Origin: RQOF01 sp964461135
GTDB taxonomy: Bacteria > Calditrichota > Calditrichia > RBG-13-44-9
Assembly (NCBI GenBank): GCA_964461135.1
Contig: CAYWTB010000071.1
Location: 1-24,250, forward strand
Reading direction: 5' to 3'
DNA length: 24,250 nt
Shown here: piece by piece, positions 14,896 to 21,940 of the stretch
How the letters are laid out: each line of letters begins with the position of its first letter
Numbering within the stretch: the first letter of the stretch is position 1
Notes under the pieces: model-generated
The model's input: the letters and a program-made list of their open reading frames with translations, nothing else
Databases searched by the model: none
What the model was told of the DNA's origin: nothing
Made by a program: the position numbers and the translations under genes

Positions 14896-15016
14896 CTTCT
14901 ACGTCATAACATTGAATCTATTTGTTGTGCTTAGCTGGCGGAGACAATAATCATGAGTCAATGTTAATTTTGGCGCCAGCCTCAAAGGGTCTACCGTTTT
15001 GGTAGACCCTTTGTTT
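14896..15016 (+). ncRNA. Candidate structured small RNA (about 120 nt)
   Basis: A promoter, two non-terminator helices and a strong terminator occur in 155 bp without a coding frame. Helix A pairs GCTGGCG (14934-14940) with CGCCAGC (14974-14980). Helix B pairs taacattga (14907-14915) with tcaatgtta (14958-14966). They interleave, so both together would make an H-type pseudoknot; otherwise they are alternative folds. I recognise no known RNA family. Confidence 0.45.
14984..15012. terminator. Bidirectional terminator hairpin
   Basis: A perfect 12-bp stem (AAAGGGTCTACC/GGTAGACCCTTT) with loop GTTTT. It ends the plus-strand candidate RNA and sits 2 nt past the stop of the minus-strand gene that starts at 15734. 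Confidence 0.85.
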
Positions 15017-15734
15017 ATATAGGTAAATTATATTTTTCAATTTTTCTTAATAAATCATTATATCTAAAAATGGGGAAAGCTGTTAATGCACTGAATGGTG
15101 AATTTTTGGCCTTCCGATATTTGGAAGCAATTACTACATAATAAAATTGTTGCTTATATGGGTCAATATATCTATGAATATAAATTCTTTCAAGGTTGTC
15201 TTTCTCGTCAATTTTTTGATATATATTGGGTGTATTTTCAATTGTATATCTAATAAGTGGAAGTCTTTTTGCACGGACTTCAAGAAAATTTTTTGAATCG
15301 ATATTATGTCTGCCTTCTTCATCCTTATAAAGTGATCTTATAAAATCATCTTTAAATTCAATTCTTATGTCAAATTTATCATTAATATTACCTTTTATAA
15401 AACAGTCAAAATACCGCCAAGCATCTTCCTCGTTAAATGTAGGATGATAACATCCCGTTAGATGTGAACCATGATTTAATTTTAAACATATATCATTTGA
15501 ATGAAAATAAGATACTAAATTAAGAATATGTATTATTTCTTTTCGAGATAGGCTTACAACTTTTCTCTTTTTTTTACTTATTTCTTTTTTTGTTTTTAAT
15601 TTTAAATTTGATATTTTAACTGTATCAAAATAAATTCTTGAAATTTTCTGATAGGTGACTTCGTCTACCAAAGAGGATATTTTAACAAAAGCATTTCTAA
15701 TGTCATTCTTTGTTGAAAAATTTTTTGGATACAT
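15015..15734 (-). CDS. Unknown cargo protein, possible BECR-fold nuclease C-terminus
   Basis: 239 residues, AT-rich codon use and no clear ribosome site. The N-terminal 60 residues are basic. Residues about 150-225 (LEVRAKRLPLIRYTIENTPNIY, split by position 170, then LERIYIHRY, QQFYYVVIAS and SALTAFPIFRYN) have the order of strands and the late T-A-F-P motif seen in the C-terminal part of phage Barnase/EndoU/ColicinE5-D/RelE-like (PBECR) domains. That would make it a candidate ribonuclease or toxin, but I cannot fix catalytic residues. It is on the minus strand, convergent with the candidate RNA across the shared terminator and divergent from the membrane protein gene at 15996. No antitoxin is evident. 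Another phage-cargo function remains open. Confidence 0.6.
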   Translation of the reverse strand: MYPKNFSTKNDIRNAFVKISSLVDEVTYQKISRIYFDTVKISNLKLKTKKEISKKKRKVVSLSRKEIIHILNLVSYFHSNDICLKLNHGSHLTGCYHPTFNEEDAWRYFDCFIKGNINDKFDIRIEFKDDFIRSLYKDEEGRHNIDSKNFLEVRAKRLPLIRYTIENTPNIYQKIDEKDNLERIYIHRYIDPYKQQFYYVVIASKYRKAKNSPFSALTAFPIFRYNDLLRKIEKYNLPI

Positions 15735-15995
15735 AATAGATATATTAAGAATTATTATTTTTCCTGATGTTTTATGGATTCATATAAATTTAAAACTAAA
15801 AAAGTACAATACCAATAATGCATTTAGATTTTCCAAATTTTCTGATAAATCATTTATCAATATGATAAATATTCTAATTTGCATCTCCATGGTTGAATTT
15901 TTACTTTCCATGGATTCAGTATTTAATTGGAATTCTAAATACAATTCAGTTAGTTTCTTTTTGGGAGAGATTAGTAAATTAGGTATTTTATAAGC

Positions 15996-16550
15996 ATGAA
16001 AAAGATATTCTCAATATTTCGATACAATCCCAAAAATCCTATACCATTTTTAACAGCAATTATTGCCTCTGCTACAATTGTCAATGCAATTGTGGCTTTG
16101 TTAATGTGGCTTATAAGTTATTTTTCTCTAAATCAAAGTGAAAAATTTTTTGAAACAACTAATCGCCCATTTATTGGCATAAAATCAATCGACATTAAAA
16201 AAGATGAAAAGAATAAAATATTATTTCATTCAAATGAAATTGTGAACTATGGTAATATTCCCGCAAAAAATCTTAAAATAATAACTTTACTTTATTTTGA
16301 TGATAATAAAAATCCTAAGCGGAATTCTTCAAAGGCCAATGCTATACTATTCCCAAATATCTCTGTTCTTAATAATGGCAAAACTTATGGTTCATATTAT
16401 GATTCGATATTTGTATTTAATAAATCATTAAAAATGTCATCGATAATAACTTATCAAGGTGCCAATAATCATGAATATAAGACAATCGAACTTTATGTTT
16501 ATGATAGATCCAAAAATTCCTTTATTTTCATCGATGGAGATTGGTATTGA
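15996..16550 (+). CDS. Membrane-anchored cargo protein (184 aa)
   Basis: One membrane segment at about residues 17-46 (FLTAIIASATIVNAIVALLM, then WLISYFSL) is followed by a beta-rich soluble domain from about 55 (RPFIGIKSIDI, then EIVNYGNIPAKNLKI). This layout is common in small uncharacterised bacterial and prophage membrane proteins. The N-V/Y-G-x-x-P-A segment is a frequent hallmark of such domains, but no function is known to me. The gene runs on the plus strand, against the late operon, and its DNA is very AT-rich. In a prophage island a surface or periplasmic protein could affect phage adsorption or DNA entry; this is inference. Confidence 0.7.
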   Translation: MKKIFSIFRYNPKNPIPFLTAIIASATIVNAIVALLMWLISYFSLNQSEKFFETTNRPFIGIKSIDIKKDEKNKILFHSNEIVNYGNIPAKNLKIITLLYFDDNKNPKRNSSKANAILFPNISVLNNGKTYGSYYDSIFVFNKSLKMSSIITYQGANNHEYKTIELYVYDRSKNSFIFIDGDWY

Positions 16551-16559
16551 TATTATTTA

Positions 16560-16582
16560 CCATATATTAATAAGATATATGG
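16560..16582. terminator. AT-rich hairpin between convergent genes
   Basis: CCATATAT and ATATATGG form an 8-bp stem with a 7-nt loop, 10 nt past the plus-strand gene stop and 63 nt past the minus-strand gene stop. There is no clear U tract on either side, so it is at best a weak terminator. Confidence 0.35.
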
Positions 16583-16645
16583 AAAGAAAAATATTTATAC
16601 AATAATCCAACTCATTTTCTATTCCAGCAAATATCATTTTGAAAT

Positions 16646-16828
16646 TTAATTGTCATTTATTTTTAAATATAAAGAAAACGCTTTTTCCACATGATAAGAT
16701 AAATACTTATCACTTTCCCGGGCAACTTTAAGCATCTTTGTTAGTGTGGAATGACGTACCACTACATTAGGAAGATGTACCCTGGGATCTTTGGCTGGCG
16801 GTCGGCCTATATTTCTCTTCTTTTTCAT
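16646..16828 (-). CDS. Ribbon-helix-helix-like small protein (60 aa)
   Basis: A basic N-terminal arm (KKKRNIGRPPAKDP) leads into a strand at about 17-26 (HLPNVVVRHS) and two helices (about 27-41 and 44-57), the pattern of Arc/MetJ-type DNA-binding proteins. The ATG overlaps the terminase large-subunit stop as ATGA, so it is coupled to terminase. Ribbon-helix-helix dimers usually repress genes; here it might regulate the late operon or the neighbouring cargo island. The reading is from secondary-structure pattern, not from a recognised family. Confidence 0.6.
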   Translation of the reverse strand: MKKKRNIGRPPAKDPRVHLPNVVVRHSTLTKMLKVARESDKYLSYHVEKAFSLYLKINDN

Positions 16829-18681
16829 CTTTGTTTCCAGCTATTAACCCAACTTTTTGATTTTGATTTAATAAGTGATTTTTGTTTATTATTATCTTCA
16901 TCATCAGTTTTATCTGTATCCTTAATTATTTTCTCAAAACTCTCTGCTATCTTATCAAAATTCGGATTAAGTATGGCCAGGGCAGCCATGGCATATACCC
17001 TGCAATCCAGGGCCTCATTACGGGGCCGGGTTTTGATCCATACACGGTGAGGGAAACCTTTACTGTATTTGGTAACTGCCTTTTCGGCGGTCAGCTGTTC
17101 AAAATATTCCTGGTCATAATTTACCGGGAAATGCATATAACCTGGTCCCGGGCTCTCGGTTTTAAGCCTGGCAAAAAGCAGTTCCTTTGCAGTATCTGTT
17201 CCGATGGTAAATAATCTGATTTTAGCTTTATTAGATTTGCTGGGTCGGGATATTAATGGACTTCCAACGGTGTTTGAGCCTTTTACTGCAAAGATCCGCC
17301 GGTTTTCCTTATTTTTACAGAATTGATAGACATTATCGGTAAAGTGGCCACCGGAATCTATAGTGCTGCAGGATATTCTCAGTTTTATTTTCATTTCATG
17401 GCTGTAATTAGTTGATAAACGCTCATCCAGTTCATCCCAAATCTTTTGTTTTGCAGGATCACCATAGATAATAAAATATTCTATACTCCAGGATTCGTAT
17501 CCCTTTCCCCAGGCCACAACCTCGGTTTCCAGCCGGTCATCCTGAACATCTATCCCGGACGTGAGGACCAATCCACCGGCAGGGATTGCAGCTTTATATT
17601 TTTCCCTCCTGCTGAATAATTCAAGATCATTTACACTGGTTCCTTCCTCCTCCCAGGTTTCCCCCAGGACGGTGTTTATAAAAACCTGTAATCGTTCATT
17701 ATTGCCCTTAGCTTCCAGGAAGTTTAAAACCATTTGGGATAATCTTACCCACGGTGAATAAGCCTCCCATATATGAAAGCCGGCAATTTTGTTATCAGGA
17801 ACTGCCCTGGTGGGGATCCATTTTCCACGTCTTACTGCATTTATTCTCTGAGCATCATTCCAGAGATCTCCACATTTTTCACATTTATAATGGGCCGTTT
17901 CGGGGAGATGATATCCCTTTTCATCCTGATGCCATCGGACATTTCCCCAGACCAGGTATTGTTCATGGTTGCACTCGGGGCAGGGGACAAAGAACCGGCG
18001 CTGATCGGATTCCTCCCAGGCGGCATCGATGCGGGATAATCCTTTAATGGTGGGAGTGGATACTATGACAATAATCCGGTTCCAAAATGTGGTGGATCTT
18101 TTAATGGCCAGGGCCACCGGATCCCCTTCGGATCCGGCACTGGGCGGATAACGGTCTATTTCATCACAGAGGACCACCCGGATAGGCCGTGAGGCTAGGG
18201 ATGCTGCCGAATTGGCACCGGCAATGGTGATGTGGCCACCGGGGAAGGTTTTATGAAGGATGGTATTGTTCGAATCTTTTGATTTGGGACTCTTAATTAA
18301 TCCATGCAGAATCCAGGTATCCCGGATCATCGGAGAGAATCGGTCCTTGCTCCAGGTCTGACCCATTTCGATGGTGGGCTGCAGGACCAGGATTGGAGAA
18401 GGATCCTGAGAGATGATATAACCAACAATGTTATTTAATATTTCTGTTTTGCCAACCTGGGAGCTGGTTTTACAGACAATGGTCTCTATTCCGGGTTCAA
18501 TGATTGCATCCATCATGCCACGCTGAAATTCAGCCAGGGCAGTATCCCACCTGCCCGGCATGGCAGCTGCTTCCGGGGAGAGAATGCGGTAATGGTCCGC
18601 CCACTGGGAAACCTTCAGTCGGGGAGGGGGCTTCAGGACAGTTAATGTTTTAGTCAAAATTTCTTGAATCTGTAAGCTCAT
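16825..18681 (-). CDS. Terminase large subunit (GpA family)
   Basis: 618 residues; the ATP-driven DNA packaging motor with a nuclease that cuts concatemers. Walker A-like KTSSQVGKT is at 71-79 and Walker B VLCDEID at 171-177. Two zinc-finger pairs (CPEC at 234-237 and CEKC at 267-270) are typical of the GpA group. The nuclease has SGIDVQDD with D378 and DSGGHFTD from D442, followed by the late DCRVYAMAAL. Length is close to lambda gpA (641). The start overlaps the small-subunit end by 32 nt. It lacks an obvious ribosome site, so coupling is likely. GpA-type enzymes usually cut at cos sites; the cos site was not identified. Confidence 0.95.
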   Translation of the reverse strand: MSLQIQEILTKTLTVLKPPPRLKVSQWADHYRILSPEAAAMPGRWDTALAEFQRGMMDAIIEPGIETIVCKTSSQVGKTEILNNIVGYIISQDPSPILVLQPTIEMGQTWSKDRFSPMIRDTWILHGLIKSPKSKDSNNTILHKTFPGGHITIAGANSAASLASRPIRVVLCDEIDRYPPSAGSEGDPVALAIKRSTTFWNRIIVIVSTPTIKGLSRIDAAWEESDQRRFFVPCPECNHEQYLVWGNVRWHQDEKGYHLPETAHYKCEKCGDLWNDAQRINAVRRGKWIPTRAVPDNKIAGFHIWEAYSPWVRLSQMVLNFLEAKGNNERLQVFINTVLGETWEEEGTSVNDLELFSRREKYKAAIPAGGLVLTSGIDVQDDRLETEVVAWGKGYESWSIEYFIIYGDPAKQKIWDELDERLSTNYSHEMKIKLRISCSTIDSGGHFTDNVYQFCKNKENRRIFAVKGSNTVGSPLISRPSKSNKAKIRLFTIGTDTAKELLFARLKTESPGPGYMHFPVNYDQEYFEQLTAEKAVTKYSKGFPHRVWIKTRPRNEALDCRVYAMAALAILNPNFDKIAESFEKIIKDTDKTDDEDNNKQKSLIKSKSKSWVNSWKQR

Positions 18682-19120
18682 CTAGTGCATTAAAAATTTC
18701 TTCATCCATCCTCATTTTAATTTCATTCACGCTGTTCATCCCCAGAAGATGCGGAGAGAGTTTCGAAGGCATGACCAGCAGCCTGTTTTTTAAAACCGTG
18801 AGAATCTTTTGCCACACCCTGATTACATCAGATTTCTCCAGCAGCTCCCCACGCTGTTTTCCCAGTTCGATTTCCTTCAGAGAAGCCTCTGCCTGCTCTC
18901 TTCTCCTCCGGGCTTCATTTATGGATAGGTCATTCTTGTTATATTTTTTCCGTTCAAGATCCAACTGGTATGCCAGGTATTTCTGAACTGAATCTGCCAG
19001 TTGAAACCTGCCCCTTCCGAACTTCTTAAAAACATTTTCAGCTGCCAGCTGCTGCACCCTCCGCTCGGTCATCCCTAAGATCTCGGCCAGTCTCTTGGTA
19101 GTGATCAAATCCTCGCTCAT
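18650..19120 (-). CDS. Terminase small subunit (Nu1-like)
   Basis: 156 residues. An N-terminal helix-turn-helix (TTKRLAEILGMTERRVQQL, then GRFQLADSVQKYL) resembles the MerR-like DNA-binding domain of lambda Nu1, which recognises cos. A helical coil (about 55-100, EARRRREQAEASLKEIEL) and a C-terminal helical part probably contact the large subunit. GGAGG lies 13 nt before ATG. The order Nu1-A-(island)-W-B is that of lambda. Confidence 0.8.
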   Translation of the reverse strand: MSEDLITTKRLAEILGMTERRVQQLAAENVFKKFGRGRFQLADSVQKYLAYQLDLERKKYNKNDLSINEARRRREQAEASLKEIELGKQRGELLEKSDVIRVWQKILTVLKNRLLVMPSKLSPHLLGMNSVNEIKMRMDEEIFNALDELTDSRNFD

Positions 19121-19178
19121 GAAAAAGAAGCTACCTCCTGCCGGCAGAGTCTAGCGGAATTCTGCGCTCGCCTGATCC

Positions 19179-19763
19179 TCACCGCCCATCCTCCAGAAAG
19201 AACCTACTCTTTCTTCTATATTCATATCGACATTCATTCTTACAAAACTTGGCCCAGCGCATTTTGTTTTTGAATGATTCACCGCAGTTGAGACAAATTT
19301 TAAAATATCTTTTTGATATCGGCTTTGGTCTGTGTTTATAGCTATATTGAGTAGCACATTTATCAACGCAATATAGGATTTTCCTTTTATTATTTACTTT
19401 TATTATTCTTTCAACGTATTTGTTACAATTTTTACATTGAACCCAAACAGTAATTTCTCTCATGTTTTTCAAATTTTCTTTTCTACTTACTATTCGGAGA
19501 TTATCCTTACGGTTGTCAAGTGTATCGTGATTAATATGATCAACATCCATTTTATTATTGGATTTTAATTTCATTATATATCTATGCATGCGAAGAGTTT
19601 TATTTTTACCATTTAATTTTGTATTTCTTACTGCATAGATTTTATTGGAGCTCCATTTGGCTTTCCATTTATATTTTACCAAACGATAATAATCTTCATC
19701 ATCAACAATAGTATATTCATGGATACCAACAGCATATTTTCCAGATAATTTTATTCTTTTCAT
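19179..19763 (-). CDS. HNH endonuclease with two C-terminal zinc-knuckle modules
   Basis: 194 residues. The N-terminal part (YTIVDDEDYYRLVKYKWKA) is the strand pattern common to phage HNH homing enzymes. The nuclease core shows H60 (LRMHRYIM) and DVDHINHD (D75, H76, H79), followed by LDNRKDNLRIVS. The C-terminal part has two C-x2-C...C-x3-C modules: C110/C113 with C132/C136, and C157/C160 with C174/C178, probably for zinc and DNA contact. It is AT-rich compared with the terminase gene. It lies between the gpZ-like and terminase genes; this is a common place both for homing endonucleases and for HNH proteins that assist cos cleavage. Both readings remain open. Confidence 0.88.
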   Translation of the reverse strand: MKRIKLSGKYAVGIHEYTIVDDEDYYRLVKYKWKAKWSSNKIYAVRNTKLNGKNKTLRMHRYIMKLKSNNKMDVDHINHDTLDNRKDNLRIVSRKENLKNMREITVWVQCKNCNKYVERIIKVNNKRKILYCVDKCATQYSYKHRPKPISKRYFKICLNCGESFKNKMRWAKFCKNECRYEYRRKSRFFLEDGR

Positions 19764-19769
19764 TTTTAA

Positions 19770-20276
19770 TTATCTTTTCAATTTACTCATCTCATAATCA
19801 ATCTCATGTTGCAGAATCTTTCCGCCTTCCTTCTCAATCATTTCACTTACAGCCTTCATCCCTTCCTGTTCATACATCTGTGCCGGGCTGACGCTATAAA
19901 GCTCTTTGATAGGATAACGTTTTTTTGTTTTGCGCTGGAATACTCCGATGTGCCCGCTCGGCATGGTGGCGATGAAGGAAGTCCCGATCACCTTTCGGCC
20001 TCGATCCTTGCGGATCCTAATACTCACACCCTGCCTGGTCTGCCTGGGAGAGAACATATATACCGGGATCTTCCTCCCGCGGACAGTGAGGGTGGCTTCC
20101 ATATTCTGAAAGTTTGCACGCTTGATCTTGACGCTCCTATTCAAATCCTTGGCCTTTACATTATAAATCTCCCGAACCCGACGTCCAGCTTCGGTTTTAC
20201 TTTTAGTGATCAGTTTATTAACGGTCCGCCTGGCTGCATTGGCCAGGGCTTTATCTAAATTGAATCGTTTGGCCAT
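19770..20276 (-). CDS. Minor tail protein Z-like (prophage gpZ family)
   Basis: 168 residues, basic. The segment FIATMPSGHIGVFQRKTKKRYPIKEL with a following S-P-A-Q-M matches the conserved core of lambda-like minor tail protein Z (tail completion, joins tail to head). The N-terminal half is helical and basic (ANAARRTVNKLITKSKTEAG). In lambda the gene is next to U; here it is about 10 kb upstream, before terminase, apart from the other tail genes. A GAAGGA ribosome site precedes ATG. Presumably still part of the virion; the displacement is seen directly, its cause is not known. Confidence 0.75.
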   Translation of the reverse strand: MAKRFNLDKALANAARRTVNKLITKSKTEAGRRVREIYNVKAKDLNRSVKIKRANFQNMEATLTVRGRKIPVYMFSPRQTRQGVSIRIRKDRGRKVIGTSFIATMPSGHIGVFQRKTKKRYPIKELYSVSPAQMYEQEGMKAVSEMIEKEGGKILQHEIDYEMSKLKR

Positions 20277-20290
20277 AATCTATCCTTCAC

Positions 20291-20677
20291 TTACCAGAGC
20301 TTTAATTGTAATCCAATCTTGGGAATGAAAGTAATCTTCCCTGTCTCAAAATAATTGTCAGTTGGAAATCGGGTCCAATATCCGGGAAAGTTCTTACTTA
20401 TTTCCAGTTCACTACTGATATTGATTGTTTTAGTTAATGGGTATGTTATCCAATGTTTAGAATAATAGACCCATATATTTTGAGGAAAGGTCATGGGTTC
20501 TTGTGGATTCCACCAGATCTCCAAAAATCCATTAACATAAAACTTTTTTATTGGCTCCTGGTAAACGAAGGAATAGATAGTTGATTTTCGTGATATATCA
20601 TAATGAGCACCTAAGAATCCAGCAGCATACAAATTAAAGGTAAACAGCACCCCTATGATTAAAATTAATTTCTGCAT
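20291..20677 (-). CDS. Secreted or outer-membrane-like protein (128 aa)
   Basis: The ATG at 20677 is preferred over an upstream in-frame TTG because the protein then begins MQKLILIIGVLFTFNLYAAG, a good signal peptide with an AA-G cleavage site, and has GGGGGA just before it. The mature part is rich in aromatic and beta-forming residues and ends ITFIPKIGLQLKLW, an alternating C-terminus with a terminal aromatic, like outer-membrane beta-strands. At about 110 mature residues it is short for a full barrel. Likely a lysogeny-associated surface or periplasmic protein; no family recognised. Confidence 0.65.
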   Translation of the reverse strand: MQKLILIIGVLFTFNLYAAGFLGAHYDISRKSTIYSFVYQEPIKKFYVNGFLEIWWNPQEPMTFPQNIWVYYSKHWITYPLTKTINISSELEISKNFPGYWTRFPTDNYFETGKITFIPKIGLQLKLW

Positions 20678-20780
20678 GATTCCCCCAGGTATTTTTTTAG
20701 ACAAGTTAAGACGTAATTCATAATTTTGTATATCTTTATCCAGGTCAATCGGATTTTCTAAATTGATTTAGGTCCTATTT

Positions 20781-20969
20781 TCATTCCCTCACAATCCTGC
20801 ATTGCTCTTCGAATTTTTTTACATTATCAGAGTAAAACATTAGATCCCTACCAATCTTCATCGGTCTTAAAATATGGCTATATTTTCTAATTAGACGCTG
20901 GACAGCCTTTCTGGATTTTTTATTCCATCTTTGTCTCAGGTCCTCTGTGCTGAGCATCTCTTCGGTCAT
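20781..20969 (-). CDS. HTH protein, excisionase-like (62 aa)
   Basis: A small basic protein with a winged-helix-like pattern (STEDLRQRWNKKSRKAVQRL, then MKIGRDLMFYSDNVKKFEEQ), as in Xis/AlpA-type excisionases, which bend DNA and steer integrase toward excision. Its ATG overlaps the recombinase stop (ATGA) with AAGGTGGG just upstream, so the two are made together. A pure transcription regulator is the alternative. The 75 nt downstream are AT-rich and empty. Confidence 0.65.
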   Translation of the reverse strand: MTEEMLSTEDLRQRWNKKSRKAVQRLIRKYSHILRPMKIGRDLMFYSDNVKKFEEQCRIVRE

Positions 20970-21586
20970 AAGATACCCACCTTCTCAATAGCTTCATCGA
21001 CATCCTCTTCTAGGAACGATAGATATTGATCAGTGCTTTTGATGTCAGTATGTCCCAGGGCTTTGGAAGTGGACCTGAATGCATCGATCGGTTCACCCTG
21101 GGCTACTTTTTTCAAAAAGTATTTGTAAATATTGTTTGCAAAGGTTTTACGCATGGAATGAGTTCCTAGCTTACCGATCAGACCGGCTGCCTGGAATGTT
21201 TCGTTCAAGATTCGCCAGGCCTGGGTTCGATCGATCGGCTGATTGCCCCGGATGGACCTGAATATATAATCATCTTTGTGGATCACATCCAATTTAGCCA
21301 GCTGTTTCAGCCAGGGAGTAATTGCCTCCCGAGCCGCCTGATTTAGAAGAATTGTACGGCTGGAGCGCTTACCTTTCATATTTCTCTTATAGACGGTCAG
21401 CCTTTTTTTAATATCTCCATTTTCTTCCAGGATATCCCCGAGACGAAGAGTTAGGATTTCGGAGATACGGAATCCGGTATTGGTTCCCAGGATGAAAAAT
21501 GCATAATTGCGGTGTTTAAATGGACCTTTAAATGCCTTTTTCACCTTGCGTATTTCTTGTATTTCCAGTGGTCTAGAGCCTTTCAT
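20966..21586 (-). CDS. Tyrosine recombinase, catalytic domain only (206 aa)
   Basis: The active-site set is visible: R40 in GFRISEIL, a basic strand with K73/R78 region (GKRSSRTILL), H143 and R146 in THSMRKTFA, H179 in LGHTDIKST, and nucleophile candidate Y188 in DQYLSFLEE. The protein starts just before the catalytic fold and has no N-terminal core-binding or arm-binding domain, so it is about half the usual phage integrase length (300-400). It may act as a simple integrase with help from the HTH protein or repeats, or as an invertase or resolvase. It stands about 20 kb from the tRNA genes at the left end. Start ATG has AGAAG nearby. The upstream 350 nt hold repeat arrays. Confidence 0.85.
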   Translation of the reverse strand: MKGSRPLEIQEIRKVKKAFKGPFKHRNYAFFILGTNTGFRISEILTLRLGDILEENGDIKKRLTVYKRNMKGKRSSRTILLNQAAREAITPWLKQLAKLDVIHKDDYIFRSIRGNQPIDRTQAWRILNETFQAAGLIGKLGTHSMRKTFANNIYKYFLKKVAQGEPIDAFRSTSKALGHTDIKSTDQYLSFLEEDVDEAIEKVGIL

Positions 21587-21738
21587 AAACTTCTCATTTC
21601 GCTTTTTTTAAGGCCATTTCGCTTTTGAGCCACTTTCGGAATTTATGTTCACTATCAATAAATCTTATAACCAATTATTTTGTATAAATTAAACTTTAAA
21701 ATAAATCATTCAAAAAAATGCGAAATCGCTATGTCGAT
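21587..21738. other. AT-rich intergenic tract with ATTTCGC sites
   Basis: A 12-bp direct repeat (catttcgctttt) occurs at 21595 and 21615, and the inverse gcgaaat occurs at 21720. The block 21661-21720 has only 8 G or C in 60 bases. It adjoins the 10-bp repeat array, giving an AT-rich-plus-iteron layout like many replication origins. No gene is seen. Confidence 0.5.
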
Positions 21739-21839
21739 AGGGCCTTTTAGGGTCTTTTAGGGTACTCTAGGGTACTTTAGGGCCTTTTAGGGTACGTTAG
21801 GGTACAATAGGGCACTTTCAGGGTACACTAGGGTACTCT
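21739..21839 (+). repeat. Ten tandem 10-bp repeats, consensus AGGGTACTTT
   Basis: Units start at 21739 and repeat every 10 bp (one unit is 11). AGGG is invariant in all ten, and most units continue TAC. A degenerate eleventh unit (AAGGCTGG) follows. The period equals about one DNA helical turn, so bound proteins would sit on the same face. No gene overlaps it. The next 100 nt to the gene at 21941 show nothing clear. Confidence 0.9.
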
Positions 21840-21940
21840 AAGGCTGGAGATGCAACGTATTCCCATTTTGTTGTATGTTTTTCAATTTGCCATTTTCTTA
21901 CCCTAATCCGGGATAATTCCATTCGCCAGGCAACCGGCAT

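Noticed and set aside
15655..15993. Plus-strand 112-codon frame before the membrane protein gene
   Set aside because: It overlaps the minus-strand 239-aa gene, has no ribosome site and shows the composition expected of random AT-rich DNA. A short real gene in 15735-15993 cannot be fully excluded.
19151..19366. Minus-strand 71-codon frame
   Set aside because: It overlaps the HNH gene's zinc modules in another frame; the HNH frame has clear motifs.
21739..21839. CRISPR array or telomere-like repeat
   Set aside because: The units are 10 bp with no spacers, so it is not CRISPR; the period and short length do not fit a telomere.
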